A DNA stretch of 64,000 nt from contig NZ_VEDO01000007.1 in NCBI RefSeq assembly GCF_007677875.1, forward strand, positions 62,001 through 126,000, written 5' to 3'. The notes under the pieces are model-generated. The model worked only from the letters and a program-made list of their open reading frames with translations. It made no database searches and was not told where the DNA came from. Within the stretch, counting starts at the first letter, position 1. The number at the start of each line of letters is the position of its first letter. Source of the DNA: Variovorax boronicumulans. GTDB taxonomy: Bacteria; Pseudomonadota; Gammaproteobacteria; Burkholderiales; Burkholderiaceae_C. Made by a program: the position numbers and the translations under genes. This document shows positions 43,048 through 52,334 of this stretch, one piece after another.

Positions 43048-44025
43048 ATGAATTGCACACATGCACTGGCGGCTGGGCTGGCTGCAATCGCCGTCTTCGC
43101 GGCGCCTGCGGCGGGCGCCCAGACGGCGAGCTACCCGAGCCAGCCCATTCGGCTGGTGATCGGCTGGACCGCCGGCGGCGCCACCGACATCCTGGCGCGC
43201 CAGTTGGCCGCCCACATGGCCAGGCAACTGGAGCAGTCCGTGGTGGTGGACAACCGCCCCGGCGCCGTGGGCACGATCGCCCAGGGCGAAGTGGGCCGCG
43301 CGAAACCGGACGGCTACACCCTGACCCTGGCCACCAACAGCACCTACGCGATCGCCCCGCATCTGATCAAGTCGCTGCCGTACGGGCCTGGCGCGCTCGC
43401 ACCGGTCTCGCTCGTCGGCGTGAGTCCCCTCGTCCTGGCGGTCAAGACGGGACTCGATGTGCAGGGCGTCAAGGGCGTGCTCGAGATGGCGCGCAAGCAG
43501 CCCGGGCAGCTGAACTACTCCTCGGGCGGCAATGGCTCCACCAGCCACCTCGCGGCCGAATTGTTCAAGGACCTGACCCACACGGCCATCACCCACATCC
43601 CGTACAAGGGCGGTGGCCCCGCGACGCTCGCGGTGGCCGCCGGCGAAGTGGATCTGGGCTTCGTCGACATCGGCGTGGCCCTGCCGTTGATCCGCGCCGG
43701 CCGCCTGAAGCCGGTGGCCGTGTCCGGCAGCAGCCGCAGCCCGCTCCTGCCGCAGGTGCCCACCGTCGAGGAAGCCGGTGTGCCGCGCTTCGAGTCAGCC
43801 ACCAAGTTCGCGCTGTTCGCGCCGGCCGGCACGCCCGCCGCCATCATCGAGCGGCTGTACGAGGCGGTGCGCAGCGCCCAGAAGAACGACGAGCTGAACG
43901 ACAAGTTGCGCCAGCAGGGCATCGAGCTCGTGGCCAGCAGCCCGGCCGAACTGGCCACGGACGCGTCCGAAGGCTTCGTCAAGTGGGGCCGGCTGATCGC
44001 CGAACGCAAGCTGAGCCTGGAATGA
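43048..44025 (+). CDS. TctC/Bug-family substrate-binding protein
   Basis: 325 aa with a signal peptide (residues 1-24, 'AAIAVFAAPAAGAQ'). Mature start 'YPSQPIRLVIGWTAGGATDILAR' pattern and 'LNYSSGGNGSTSHLAAELF', 'HIPYKGGGPATLAVAAGEV' mark the Bug family. No membrane subunits nearby. It is 82 nt upstream of the opine-dehydrogenase-like gene and may bind that pathway's substrate; ligand unknown. Confidence 0.92.
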   Translation: MNCTHALAAGLAAIAVFAAPAAGAQTASYPSQPIRLVIGWTAGGATDILARQLAAHMARQLEQSVVVDNRPGAVGTIAQGEVGRAKPDGYTLTLATNSTYAIAPHLIKSLPYGPGALAPVSLVGVSPLVLAVKTGLDVQGVKGVLEMARKQPGQLNYSSGGNGSTSHLAAELFKDLTHTAITHIPYKGGGPATLAVAAGEVDLGFVDIGVALPLIRAGRLKPVAVSGSSRSPLLPQVPTVEEAGVPRFESATKFALFAPAGTPAAIIERLYEAVRSAQKNDELNDKLRQQGIELVASSPAELATDASEGFVKWGRLIAERKLSLE

Positions 44026-44107
44026 AGGCCATGCACGGACTCCCCATGCGCGCGCCAGCGCGTCCAATCAACTGGTGCTGCGGCTGGCCGCGCACCCCCG
44101 CTGCGAC

Positions 44108-45190
44108 ATGACGGCGCGCGTTGCCATCGTCGGCGCCGGCCCGATCGGCTGTGCCGCCGCCGCATTTCTGGTCCGTGCCGGCCATGCGCCGGCAATGTGG
44201 TCACCCACCGGCGGGCGACTGAACCGCACCGCAGGCCGGGCCAGCTTCGCCTGCACCGGCGCGCTGCAAGGCAAGGTGGAGTGCGAGCTGCTGGCCTCGC
44301 CGGAGCGGCTCGCGGAGTTTCCCGTCGTGCTGGTCTGCCTCCCGGCCAACGCCTACGCCGCAGTCCTGGGGCCGCTGAACGCCCATTGGCGCAGTAGGCA
44401 GCATGTGGTTCTCAGTGGTGCGCTGTCGCTGGCCCCGCTGTGGATCGCGGCGGCCGCCGCGGGCGTGCAGGTCACGGGCTGGGCCACCACGCTGACCACC
44501 GCGCACTTCCAGCCGGACGGCCTGCTGCATGTGAACCCGCTGCGCAGCCGCATCGACATGGCCAGCGTGGGGTCGACAGGTCCCGTGTCCGCGCAGCAGC
44601 AGTGCGAGGAGCTGTTCGGCGAGCGCTTTGTCGCCGCGGAGAGTCTGCTGGCGCCGGCATTGGCCAACATCAACCCGATCGCGCATGCGGCGGAGGTCAT
44701 CCCCAACCTCACGCGCATGGAGTCGGGCGCAGCCTGGTCGCTGTTCGGCCACTTCACGCCGGTGGTGGGCCGGCTCGCGGAAGCGCTGGACGACGAGCGC
44801 CGCGCCGTGGCGCAGGCCTTCGGGCTGGAGCTCCCCTCGTTGCGCCAGCACTATGCGCGGTCCTACCACGTGCCGCCAGGGCCGCTGCACGCCATGGCGG
44901 CGGAGATCGTCCGCCGTGGCATGAGCCCCAATGGCCCCGCTGCGCTGGAACACCGGTACGTGCTGGAGGATGCGCCCTTCGGTCTGGCCTTCCTGGAGGC
45001 GCTGGGCGGCGCAGCCGGTGTACCAACGCCCGTGCTCACGGCATGCCTGAGCCTGCTTGACGCTGCCTACGCGCGCGACTTCCGCGCCGAGAACTTCCTG
45101 CTGGAAGCGCTGGACATCTCGGTGGGCGGCATCGACGCACTGCGGACCCGTTGCGCCGCGGCCGCCAGTGCAGCGAGCCGGGCACGGTAG
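44108..45190 (+). CDS. Opine (octopine/nopaline) dehydrogenase-family protein
   Basis: 360 aa. N-terminal Rossmann motif 'VAIVGAGPIGCAAAAFLVRAG'-type (GAGPIG, residues ~9-14) and a C-terminal all-helical domain with 'NINPIAHAAEVIPNLTRMESG' as in octopine/nopaline dehydrogenases ('LANINPIAH' includes the conserved N...H pair). Family members reductively condense an amino acid with a keto acid or run in reverse. ATG at 44108 (a GTG 11 codons upstream is possible). Its 3' end overlaps the convergent LysR gene by 124 nt. Confidence 0.85.
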   Translation: MTARVAIVGAGPIGCAAAAFLVRAGHAPAMWSPTGGRLNRTAGRASFACTGALQGKVECELLASPERLAEFPVVLVCLPANAYAAVLGPLNAHWRSRQHVVLSGALSLAPLWIAAAAAGVQVTGWATTLTTAHFQPDGLLHVNPLRSRIDMASVGSTGPVSAQQQCEELFGERFVAAESLLAPALANINPIAHAAEVIPNLTRMESGAAWSLFGHFTPVVGRLAEALDDERRAVAQAFGLELPSLRQHYARSYHVPPGPLHAMAAEIVRRGMSPNGPAALEHRYVLEDAPFGLAFLEALGGAAGVPTPVLTACLSLLDAAYARDFRAENFLLEALDISVGGIDALRTRCAAAASAASRAR

Positions 45191-46128
45191 TTGCCGCTGC
45201 GGCGGTAGACCATCACGATGGCCACCGGCGGCGGCAGGTCTTCCATGGTGAGCTCCACCAGCACACCGCGCTGCAGGCGGTCGGCGAGCACGCCCTGGGC
45301 TGCCAGCGTCAGGCCCAGGTTCTGCTCGGCCATCTGCAGGTGGGTGATCGCGTTCATGGTTTCGATGAAAGGGACCAGCGCGGGCAGGGCGTGGTCCTGC
45401 AGCGACTGCTCCAGCATCATCCGCGAGTGGGTGGGCCGCGGCGGCAGGATCCAGTGCTCCTGCGCCACGTCGGCCCACTTCAATGCGGCGCCTTGGCGTG
45501 CCTGGCCGGCCGCCAGGGGATGGCGCGGCGAGCAGACCACCCGCCATTGCTCCAGGCCAATCCGCTCGATGGTGAATCCCTGCCTGGACAGGCTGCCGAG
45601 TTCGGACGGGGTGTCCATCGTGACGAGGGCATCGACTTCGCCGGCCTCCAGCTGGCGCGAGATGTCCGCCAGCCGCCCCTCCATCAGCAGCAGGCTTGGC
45701 AGCAGTCCGCCGTCCGCCATGTCCGCAAGGATGCCCGGCAGCAGCGTCCACGCGAGGAATGGGGTCGCGCCGATCTTCAAGCGCTCGTGGAGCGGCCGCA
45801 GCGGCGAAGCCAGTTCGTCGGACAACTGCTCCATCTCGGCCAGCAGCACGCGGCCACGCTGCACCACGAGCGTGCCGGCCACGGTGGGCACGACGCCGCG
45901 GGGAAGGCGGTGGAACAAGGCCTGCTCGAACAGTGCCTCGACGTCCTTGAGCCCCTTGCTGACGGCCGCCGTGGTCATGTGCAGACGTTGCGCCGTCGCC
46001 CGCATGTTGCCGGTATCGGCCAACGTGCTGAGCAGCTCCAGCTGACGAAAACGCAGCGCTGCCATCAGTCGCTGCGACGCGATCCTGCGGCCGACCGCCA
46101 TGCCATTTCTTTCAGAACCCACTTCCAT
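45067..46128 (-). CDS. LysR-family transcriptional regulator
   Basis: 353 aa if started at 46128, where GAGG precedes the ATG by 6 nt; in-frame ATGs at 46101 and 46065 give shorter forms closer to usual LysR length. Winged helix at the start of the core ('FRQLELLSTLADTGNMRATAQRLHMTTAAVSKGLKDVE', visible as its helix-turn-helix blocks) and a periplasmic-binding-like effector domain. The last ~41 codons overlap the 3' end of the opine dehydrogenase gene on the other strand. Divergent from asparaginase; likely regulates the opine/asparaginase group. Confidence 0.88.
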   Translation of the reverse strand: MEVGSERNGMAVGRRIASQRLMAALRFRQLELLSTLADTGNMRATAQRLHMTTAAVSKGLKDVEALFEQALFHRLPRGVVPTVAGTLVVQRGRVLLAEMEQLSDELASPLRPLHERLKIGATPFLAWTLLPGILADMADGGLLPSLLLMEGRLADISRQLEAGEVDALVTMDTPSELGSLSRQGFTIERIGLEQWRVVCSPRHPLAAGQARQGAALKWADVAQEHWILPPRPTHSRMMLEQSLQDHALPALVPFIETMNAITHLQMAEQNLGLTLAAQGVLADRLQRGVLVELTMEDLPPPVAIVMVYRRSGNYRARLAALAAAAQRVRSASMPPTEMSSASSRKFSARKSRA

Positions 46129-46165
46129 TCCAAACCTCGCGCAAGAATCATCCACGGCCCTGAAC

Positions 46166-47119
46166 ATGGGCTCCGCCAGCATCGTGGTGCTTGGTACGGG
46201 CGGCACCATCGCCGGGACTGGCGCCAGCGCCACATCGCCGCTCGACTACCGCGCCGGCGTGCTGCCCGTCACGCAGCTGCTGTCCAGCATACCGTCCGTG
46301 GCGGGCCTGCCGGTCCATGCGGAGCAGCTGGCCCAGATCGACAGCAAGGACATGTCTCCAGCGGTCTGGCACCGCCTGGCGACGCGCTGCGCGGCGCTGC
46401 TGGCACAGCCGCAGGTGCGGGGCATCGTCGTGACCCATGGCACCGACACCGTGGAAGAAACCGCCTTCCTGCTGCACCAGGTGCTGGCGGCGGACAAGCC
46501 GGTGGTGCTGACCTGCGCCATGCGACCGGCAACCGATCTCGGCTCCGACGGGCCACAGAACCTCGCAGACGCCATCGCGGTCGCGAACACGCCGGGCGCG
46601 GCCGGTGTGCTGCTGGTCTGCGCGGGCCGGATCCATGATCCGGTCCAGGTCAGCAAGGTGCACCCGTACCGGCTGGATGCGTTCGATGCAGGCGACGCCG
46701 GCCCGGTCGGCTTCGTCGAAGACGGCAGGGTGCGCTTGGCGCGGCCCTGGCGGTCGGCCGGTGCCGGCGGCTGCCGCCTGGCTGCCTTGCCGGAGGTGGC
46801 GCAGTGGCCGTGGGTCGAAATCCTGGCCAGCCACGCCGGTGCCAGAGGCACCGCGGTGCAGCTGCTGTGCGCAGCAGGTGTCGCGGGGATCGTCGTCGCC
46901 GGCACTGGCAACGGATCGCTGCACGCAGAACTGGAGGCGGCGCTGCTGCAGGCCCAGGCCCGCGGCATCCGCGTCGTGCGTGCGAGCCGCTGCGCCGCCG
47001 GCCGCGTGCTGCCGGGCGCGGCCGACCGTCTGCCCGCCAGCCCGCTCAGCCCCGTGAAGGCCAGGATCGCCCTGCAGCTGGAGCTGCTCGCCGCCGGTGG
47101 AGCTACCCCGGCGGCCTGA
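46166..47119 (+). CDS. L-asparaginase family protein
   Basis: 317 aa. Both threonine motifs are present: 'VVLGTGGTIAGTG' (first catalytic Thr) and 'VVTHGTDTVEETAFLL' (second Thr with Asp), plus 'MRPATDLGSDGPQNL'. No signal peptide from this start, so cytoplasmic type. An ATG 22 codons upstream (46100) is in frame but lies within the LysR coding region. It hydrolyses asparagine, or possibly a related amide released in opine breakdown. Slightly short for the family (~330). Confidence 0.88.
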   Translation: MGSASIVVLGTGGTIAGTGASATSPLDYRAGVLPVTQLLSSIPSVAGLPVHAEQLAQIDSKDMSPAVWHRLATRCAALLAQPQVRGIVVTHGTDTVEETAFLLHQVLAADKPVVLTCAMRPATDLGSDGPQNLADAIAVANTPGAAGVLLVCAGRIHDPVQVSKVHPYRLDAFDAGDAGPVGFVEDGRVRLARPWRSAGAGGCRLAALPEVAQWPWVEILASHAGARGTAVQLLCAAGVAGIVVAGTGNGSLHAELEAALLQAQARGIRVVRASRCAAGRVLPGAADRLPASPLSPVKARIALQLELLAAGGATPAA

Positions 47120-48019
47120 TGCGGGGCATGCGCTGAGCGCTGCGCCAGGACGTCGCGGGCATGGCGCGCCGCGATCCACTCCTCGTTGGTCGGCTCCACC
47201 GCCACGCGCACCGCGCTGCCGGCGGCCGAGATCAACGCGGCATGGCGCGCGTTGGCCGCGTCGTCCAGCGCCACGCCCAGCCAGCCCAGTGCCGCGCAGA
47301 TGCGCTGGCGCAGCGCCACGCTGTGTTCGCCGACGCCGGCCGTGAAGACCAGCAGGTCCAGCCCGCCGAGCGCGGCGGCCATGACACCGCGACCGCGGTG
47401 CGGCCGCGCGCTTGCGCGCCGTAGCGCTCGCCCAGCGCCAGCGCCATGTACTCGTAAGACAGGGCGTGGAAGCCGTAGCGGCGCACGCCGCGCTCGAAGG
47501 CGGCGTAGGGCAGGGGCAGCACCTGCTCGACCAGCGGCAGGCTGCGGTGGACGGCCGTGTCGAAGCTGGCCACCTGGGGCAGCTCGGGCTGCTCGCGCAG
47601 CAGGATCTCCATGGCCTCCAGCGCGAAGGGCTGGTGCAGCGGCGCCAGCGGCACCAGGGCCTTGAGGGCCAGTACCTGGGCGTCCACGCGCACCGGCGCC
47701 TGGTAGCGGCGCCGCCGTGCACGACGCGGTGCGCCACGGCCGCCACGGGCCGCCCGTCCAGCCAGCGCAGGACCTCCTCACGGATGCACTGCAGCGCCCG
47801 GGTGTACGGCTGCTCCGTGTCAAGCGGCACAGGGCGCACCGGCACGGTGCTCGCGCCGAAGTCGGGGGCCGGGCCGCCGATGCCCTGGACCTTGCCGTTC
47901 CAGGCCGGCTGGCGGTCCGGCGGAGCCGCATCGAAAAGGGCGAACTTGATGCTGGACGAACCGCAGTTCAGCACGACGGTGAAGGATGTCGTGGAGGTGC
48001 TCCGCAATGTCCCGGGCAT
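47120..48019 (-). pseudogene. ackA: Acetate kinase remnant (frameshift plus internal deletion)
   Basis: The ATG at 48019 starts a good AckA N-terminus ('VVLNCGSSSIKFALFD', to 'HRVVHGGA'). At ~47706-47716 a one-base loss shifts the frame; homology continues as 'VRVDAQVLALKALVPLAPLH', 'FDTAVHRSLP', 'RRYGFHALSYEYMALAL'. Around 47385-47395 the sequence jumps to the C-terminal 'MAAALGGLDLLVFTAGVGEH' in a third frame, losing ~100 residues that include the 'HLGNGAS' and arginine substrate region. No proper stop is found before the asparaginase 3' end at 47119. Full AckA is ~400 aa; about 300 remain. Not functional as read. Confidence 0.88.
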
Positions 48020-48084
48020 TCTCGCCGCGGGGCGAGAATGCGGGCCGGCGGGCCACCGCCGCCCCAGGTCCGCTTGCCCTTCTC

Positions 48085-49776
48085 ATGCATACCGTCGAAA
48101 CCGTGCTGCTGGTGCTCCTGCTCGGGGCCATGACCGGCATCGCGGCGCGCTACCTGCGCGCCATTCCGCTGCCCCTGATCCAGATCGCGCTCGGCGCGGC
48201 CCTGTCCTGGCCGCAGCAGGGCCTGCACATTGCGTTCGATCCGGAACTGTTCCTGCTGCTATTCATCCCGCCGCTGCTGTTCGCCGACGGCTGGCGCATT
48301 CCCAAGCGTGAGTTCTTCGCGCTGCACCGGCCCATCCTGCGGCTCGCGCTGGGCCTGGTGCTGTTCACGGTGCTGGGCCTGGGCTACCTGATCCATTGGG
48401 TGATCCCGGCCATGCCGCTCACGGTGGCCTTCGCGCTGGCCGCCGTGGTCTCGCCGACCGACGCGGTGGCGGTCTCAGCCATCACGCGCAACCTGGGCAT
48501 GCCGGCCAAGACCATGCATGTGCTGGAGGGCGAGTCGCTGCTCAACGATGCGTCGGGCCTGGTGGCGCTCAAGTTCGCGGTGGCGGCCACGCTGACGGGC
48601 GCCTTCTCGTGGGCCGATGCGGGCAAGGAGTTCCTCTGGGTGGCGCTGGGCGGTCTGGCCGTGGGCACGGGCCTGGGCTGGGCCTTCGCGCTGGGGCGCG
48701 AGACCGTCACGCGGCGCGTGGGCGACGTGGCTGCCACGCAGATGGTGCTGCTGTTGGTGCTGCTGCCCTTCGCGGCCTACCTGGTGGGCGAGCACATCGG
48801 CGTCTCGGGCATCCTGGCCGCGGTGGCGGCGGGCGTCACGACCAACTTCGCCGACCTCAGGCGCAGCGAGTTCGTCGCCGAGCGCATGCAGACCGAGGGC
48901 ATCTGGACCCTGGTGGAGGCGGCCTTCAACGGCGCCATCTTCCTGCTGCTGGGCCTGCAGCTGCCCTCCATCGTGGGCACCACGCTGGCGGCCGCCGGCG
49001 AGCATTGGTGGCAACCGGCCGGCGAGGCGCTGCTGATCACGCTGGCGCTGCTGGGCCTGCGCTGGATCTGGCTCACGCTGGGCGTGCGCGGCAGCCTGTG
49101 GCGCGCGCACGAGCGTGGCTCCATGGCCGAGCCGCCTTCGCCGCTGCTGACGCTGGCCACCACGCTGGCGGGGATCCGCGGCGCGCTGTCGGTGCCGCTG
49201 CTGCTGCCCGGCGGCGACGCCTTCCCGGCGCGCGACGACCTGGTCTTCCTGGCCACGGCCACCATCCTGTTCACGCTGGTGATCGGCAGCGTGGGCCTGC
49301 CGCTGGTGCTGCGCCGCTTGCCGCCGGCGGGCGAGCCGCTGGCCTTGCGAGAGGAGCGCAACGCCCGGCTGGCCGCGTGCAAGGCCGCCATCGCGCACAT
49401 GGCGAAGAAGGCACCGGCCACCACCGACCCCGAGCGGCTGGCCCAGATCCAGGAGGCCGTGGGCCGGCTCACGCAGGACTATCGCAAGCGCATCGACCTG
49501 CTGGAAGACCCGGCCCAGCCGACCACGCTCGAGGCCCAGGCCGAGTCGCCCGAGGCCGTGCGCCAGCGCCGCCAGCGCTACCTGCTGGAAATGGAGCTGC
49601 GGCTGAACGCGCTGCACGTGGAGCGCAATGCCTTGTACGCCGAACGCCAGGCGCACCGCATCAACGACGAGTCCCTGCGCGCGCTGGTGGGCGAGCTGGA
49701 CCTGGCCGAGATCTCGCTGCGCAAGCGCCTGGCGGTGGCGCGCCAGGCCGCGGACCGCGTCGCACCGTCGCGGTGA
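48085..49776 (+). CDS. CPA1-family Na+/H+ antiporter
   Basis: 563 aa with ~12 helices and a C-terminal ~170-residue cytoplasmic part rich in charged helices. Ion-binding signature 'VVSPTDAVAVSAITRNLGMP' (residues ~131-150, the P-T-D motif of TM5) and 'LEGESLLNDASGLVALKFAV' (ND motif of TM6) are intact. Exchanges Na+ or K+ for H+ across the inner membrane. The ATG at 48085 is chosen because the first helix begins there; it is divergent from the ackA remnant. Confidence 0.93.
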   Translation: MHTVETVLLVLLLGAMTGIAARYLRAIPLPLIQIALGAALSWPQQGLHIAFDPELFLLLFIPPLLFADGWRIPKREFFALHRPILRLALGLVLFTVLGLGYLIHWVIPAMPLTVAFALAAVVSPTDAVAVSAITRNLGMPAKTMHVLEGESLLNDASGLVALKFAVAATLTGAFSWADAGKEFLWVALGGLAVGTGLGWAFALGRETVTRRVGDVAATQMVLLLVLLPFAAYLVGEHIGVSGILAAVAAGVTTNFADLRRSEFVAERMQTEGIWTLVEAAFNGAIFLLLGLQLPSIVGTTLAAAGEHWWQPAGEALLITLALLGLRWIWLTLGVRGSLWRAHERGSMAEPPSPLLTLATTLAGIRGALSVPLLLPGGDAFPARDDLVFLATATILFTLVIGSVGLPLVLRRLPPAGEPLALREERNARLAACKAAIAHMAKKAPATTDPERLAQIQEAVGRLTQDYRKRIDLLEDPAQPTTLEAQAESPEAVRQRRQRYLLEMELRLNALHVERNALYAERQAHRINDESLRALVGELDLAEISLRKRLAVARQAADRVAPSR

Positions 49777-49831
49777 GCTGGGCGCCGCCGGGATCATCCG
49801 GCGCGACCATGAACCTGCCGTCTACGCCGCC

Positions 49832-50968
49832 ATGATGGGCCGTGCCGCCTGGGCCCTGGTGCTGCTGCTGTCCAGCCTGTGGGCCGTGCCCGCGCTGCAC
49901 CACCGCCTGCCGCTGCCAGCGCCGTGGGGCAGCGTGGTAGCGGGCGGCTGGGCGCTGTTCGCACTGGCGGCCATCTGGCTGCTGTGGCGCGAGGGCGCGG
50001 CGCGGCCGGTGCTGGCCTATGGGGTGGCTTTCGCGCTGCTGCTGGGCTGGTGGGTGCGCATCGCGCCGTCCGACGCGCGCGTCTGGGCCGACGACGTGGC
50101 GCGGCACCTCGAGGCGCAGGTCGAGGGCGGCGTGGTGCTGCTTTCCAACGTGCGCAACTTCGACTGGCGCAGCGACACCGACTACACCGCGCGCTGGGAG
50201 GCGAGGCGCTTCGACCTGGACCGGCTGCGCACGGTGGACATGGCGCTGTCCTACGGGATGGGCCCGCCCATCGCCCACACCCTGGTCTCCTTCGGCTTCG
50301 ACGATGGCCAGCGGATCGTCTTCTCGGTCGAGATCCGCAAGCAACCCGGCGAATCCTTCTCGGCCGTGGCCGGCCTCTTCAAGCAGTACGAGCTGAGCCT
50401 GGTGGCGGCCGACGAGCGCGACATCCTGCGCGTGCGCACCAACGTGCGCGGCGAGGACGTCTACCTGTACCGCGTACAGCTGGCGCCGGCCGCGCAGCGC
50501 GCGCTGTTCCTCGCCCAGGCCGCCCACGAGGCCGTGCTGGACGCCTGGCTGGAGACGGCGCGCCATGCCTATGCCTACCTGTTCCTCCCCCCACGCAAGC
50601 CCCGCGAGCGCGCCTTGGAGGACCGCCAGACCCAGATGCGCGACTACTACAACGACGCCGTGCAGCAGACCGTGACGCGTCTGCTCAAGGTCTACAGCGC
50701 CACGCCGGCGGCGCAGCGCGGCGAGACACTGGCCGTGGGCGGCTGGCGCATCGCCAGCCATGCCGACGACTCCGCACTGCCGCCGGATGCGCCCATGCCC
50801 GACGAACTGCTGCCGGCTTCCTCGCTGCGCTTCACAGGCCTGCGCAACACCTGCCGACGCGAAGGCTTCGGCGCCGAAATCGTGGCCGTGCTGCCGCCGC
50901 CCGCCGATGCCGACCCGGCCCTTCGACGCCACGCGCTTTCCGGCGATCGAGGCCCTGCTGCGCTTTGA
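49832..50968 (+). pseudogene. DUF4105 protein fused in frame to the N-terminal part of an alpha/beta hydrolase
   Basis: Reads for 378 codons. Residues ~1-230 are a DUF4105 membrane-associated protein: two to three N-terminal helices, then 'SNVRNFDWRSDTDYTARWE' and 'VRGEDVYLYRV'. The usual Cys-containing 'TTNCTT' catalytic block of DUF4105 is absent. From ~residue 235 ('AHEAVLDAWLETARHAYAYLF', 'EDRQTQMRDYYNDAVQQ') the sequence looks like the N-terminus of a Comamonadaceae-type alpha/beta hydrolase. The join (~50500-50530) suggests a deletion that merged two adjacent genes. The frame is lost near 50915. Confidence 0.65.
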
Positions 50969-51296
50969 GGGCCAGACGCTGGCAGGCGTGCTGTCCGGCC
51001 GCGCCGTGCAGCCCATGTTGTACGGCTCCTACCGCAGCGCGCAGGCGCCGCTGGCCGGCGAGAGCGTGCCGCTGCCGATCAGCCCGCAGGTGCGCTACCA
51101 CGCCATCATCGGCCAGGCCGACAGGGCGTTGCCACGCACGGAGGCGAGCGACGGCATCGTGCCCTATGCCAGCGCACACCTGCCGGGCGCGGCATCCGAG
51201 CGCGTGCTGCCGTACGAGCACAGCGTGCAGGAACATCCGCTCACGATCCTGAAGATCCGGCGCATCCCGCGCGAATCGCTCAACGCGAGCCGCTGA
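50916..51296 (+). pseudogene. Alpha/beta hydrolase C-terminal remnant, out of frame with the preceding ORF
   Basis: Continuation of the hydrolase in the +1 frame ('PFDATRFPAIEALLRFEG' onward). It jumps from 'AQAPLAGESVPL' (N-terminal region) to 'QVRYHAIIGQADRA' and 'SDGIVPYASAHLPGA', 'HSVQEHPLTILKIRRI', which are C-terminal hydrolase elements including the catalytic-His-type 'EHSVQEHP'. The central domain with the G-x-S-x-G nucleophile is missing. Ends 17 nt inside the convergent transporter gene. Confidence 0.7.
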
Positions 51297-52155
51297 GCAG
51301 AACCACGCCGACGACCACCAGCACGCAGCCCACGGCGCGGCCCGGGCCCACGCGCTCGCGCAGCAGCAACAGGCCGAACAGCGCGCCGACCATCATCGAC
51401 ATCTCGCGCGTGGGCGCCACCACGCTGAGCGGCGCCCCCATCCCGAGCGCGGCCAGCACCAGGATGTAGGAGAGCGGCGAGAGCAGGCCCACCGCCACGG
51501 CCAGCCCCCAGTGCCCGCGCATGGCGGCCAGCGCGGCGGCACGGTTGCGCAGCATCCAGGGCAGGAGCATGCACAGTCGCACTGCGTTGGAGCACCAGTC
51601 CAGCACCACGGCCCCCACGCCCAGCACCTTGACGCCGTAAGCATCGACCACGGTGTAGCCCGCGATCAGCGCGCCCGTGGCCCCGCCCCAGCGCACGCCG
51701 GCCAGCGCGCTGGGTTGGCGGAACATGGCCAGCCGGCCATCGGTGCAGAGCAGCCCGATGCCCAGCACGATCGCGGCTAGCCCCAACAGGCCGTGGGCCG
51801 AGGGTGCCTCGCCCAGCAGCACGAAGGCGCCGATGGAGGACAGCAGTGGCCCGGTGCCGCGCGCCACCGGGTAGACCACCGAGAGGTCGGCGACGCGGTA
51901 GCCCTTTTGCAGGCACATGCTGTAGACCAGGTGCAGCAGGCCGCTGGCCACGATGCAGGCCAGAACGGGGCCGTTGAGCGGCATGCCGCCGTGCGTCAAC
52001 TCCCACGCCACCCATGGCCCGTAGGCCGCGCAGGCCACCAGCGTGCTGGCGGCCACGAAGGCCGTGCCGGCATGAGCGGCGCGCTTGGCCAGCAGGTTCC
52101 AGGTGGCGTGGATCAGCGCCGCCAGCACCACCATGGACAGGCTGAGCCAGGTCAT
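51280..52155 (-). CDS. EamA/DMT-family transporter
   Basis: 291 aa with about ten hydrophobic helices in two EamA repeats (residues ~5-135 and ~150-290). 'VYPVARGTGPLLSSIGAFVLLGE' in the first repeat and 'VVAPTREMSMMVGALFGLLLLRE' in the second are typical of drug/metabolite exporters. The substrate cannot be told from sequence. ATG at 52155; no partner gene. Confidence 0.88.
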   Translation of the reverse strand: MTWLSLSMVVLAALIHATWNLLAKRAAHAGTAFVAASTLVACAAYGPWVAWELTHGGMPLNGPVLACIVASGLLHLVYSMCLQKGYRVADLSVVYPVARGTGPLLSSIGAFVLLGEAPSAHGLLGLAAIVLGIGLLCTDGRLAMFRQPSALAGVRWGGATGALIAGYTVVDAYGVKVLGVGAVVLDWCSNAVRLCMLLPWMLRNRAAALAAMRGHWGLAVAVGLLSPLSYILVLAALGMGAPLSVVAPTREMSMMVGALFGLLLLRERVGPGRAVGCVLVVVGVVLLSGSR

Positions 52156-52334
52156 GGCGCAGGGCCCGCGGACGAAGGAAGAGGCTGTGCACGCGGCGTG
52201 CAGGGCCGCGTCGGAATCGGATGTCGTTGCTGCATGTCTCCACGTGCGGCTGGTTCTTGGACCGCCACGGCGGCCTAGCACGCACTGCGGACCGTACCAT
52301 GGCGCAGACCCGAACACCCCGAGGGGACCGCGAG

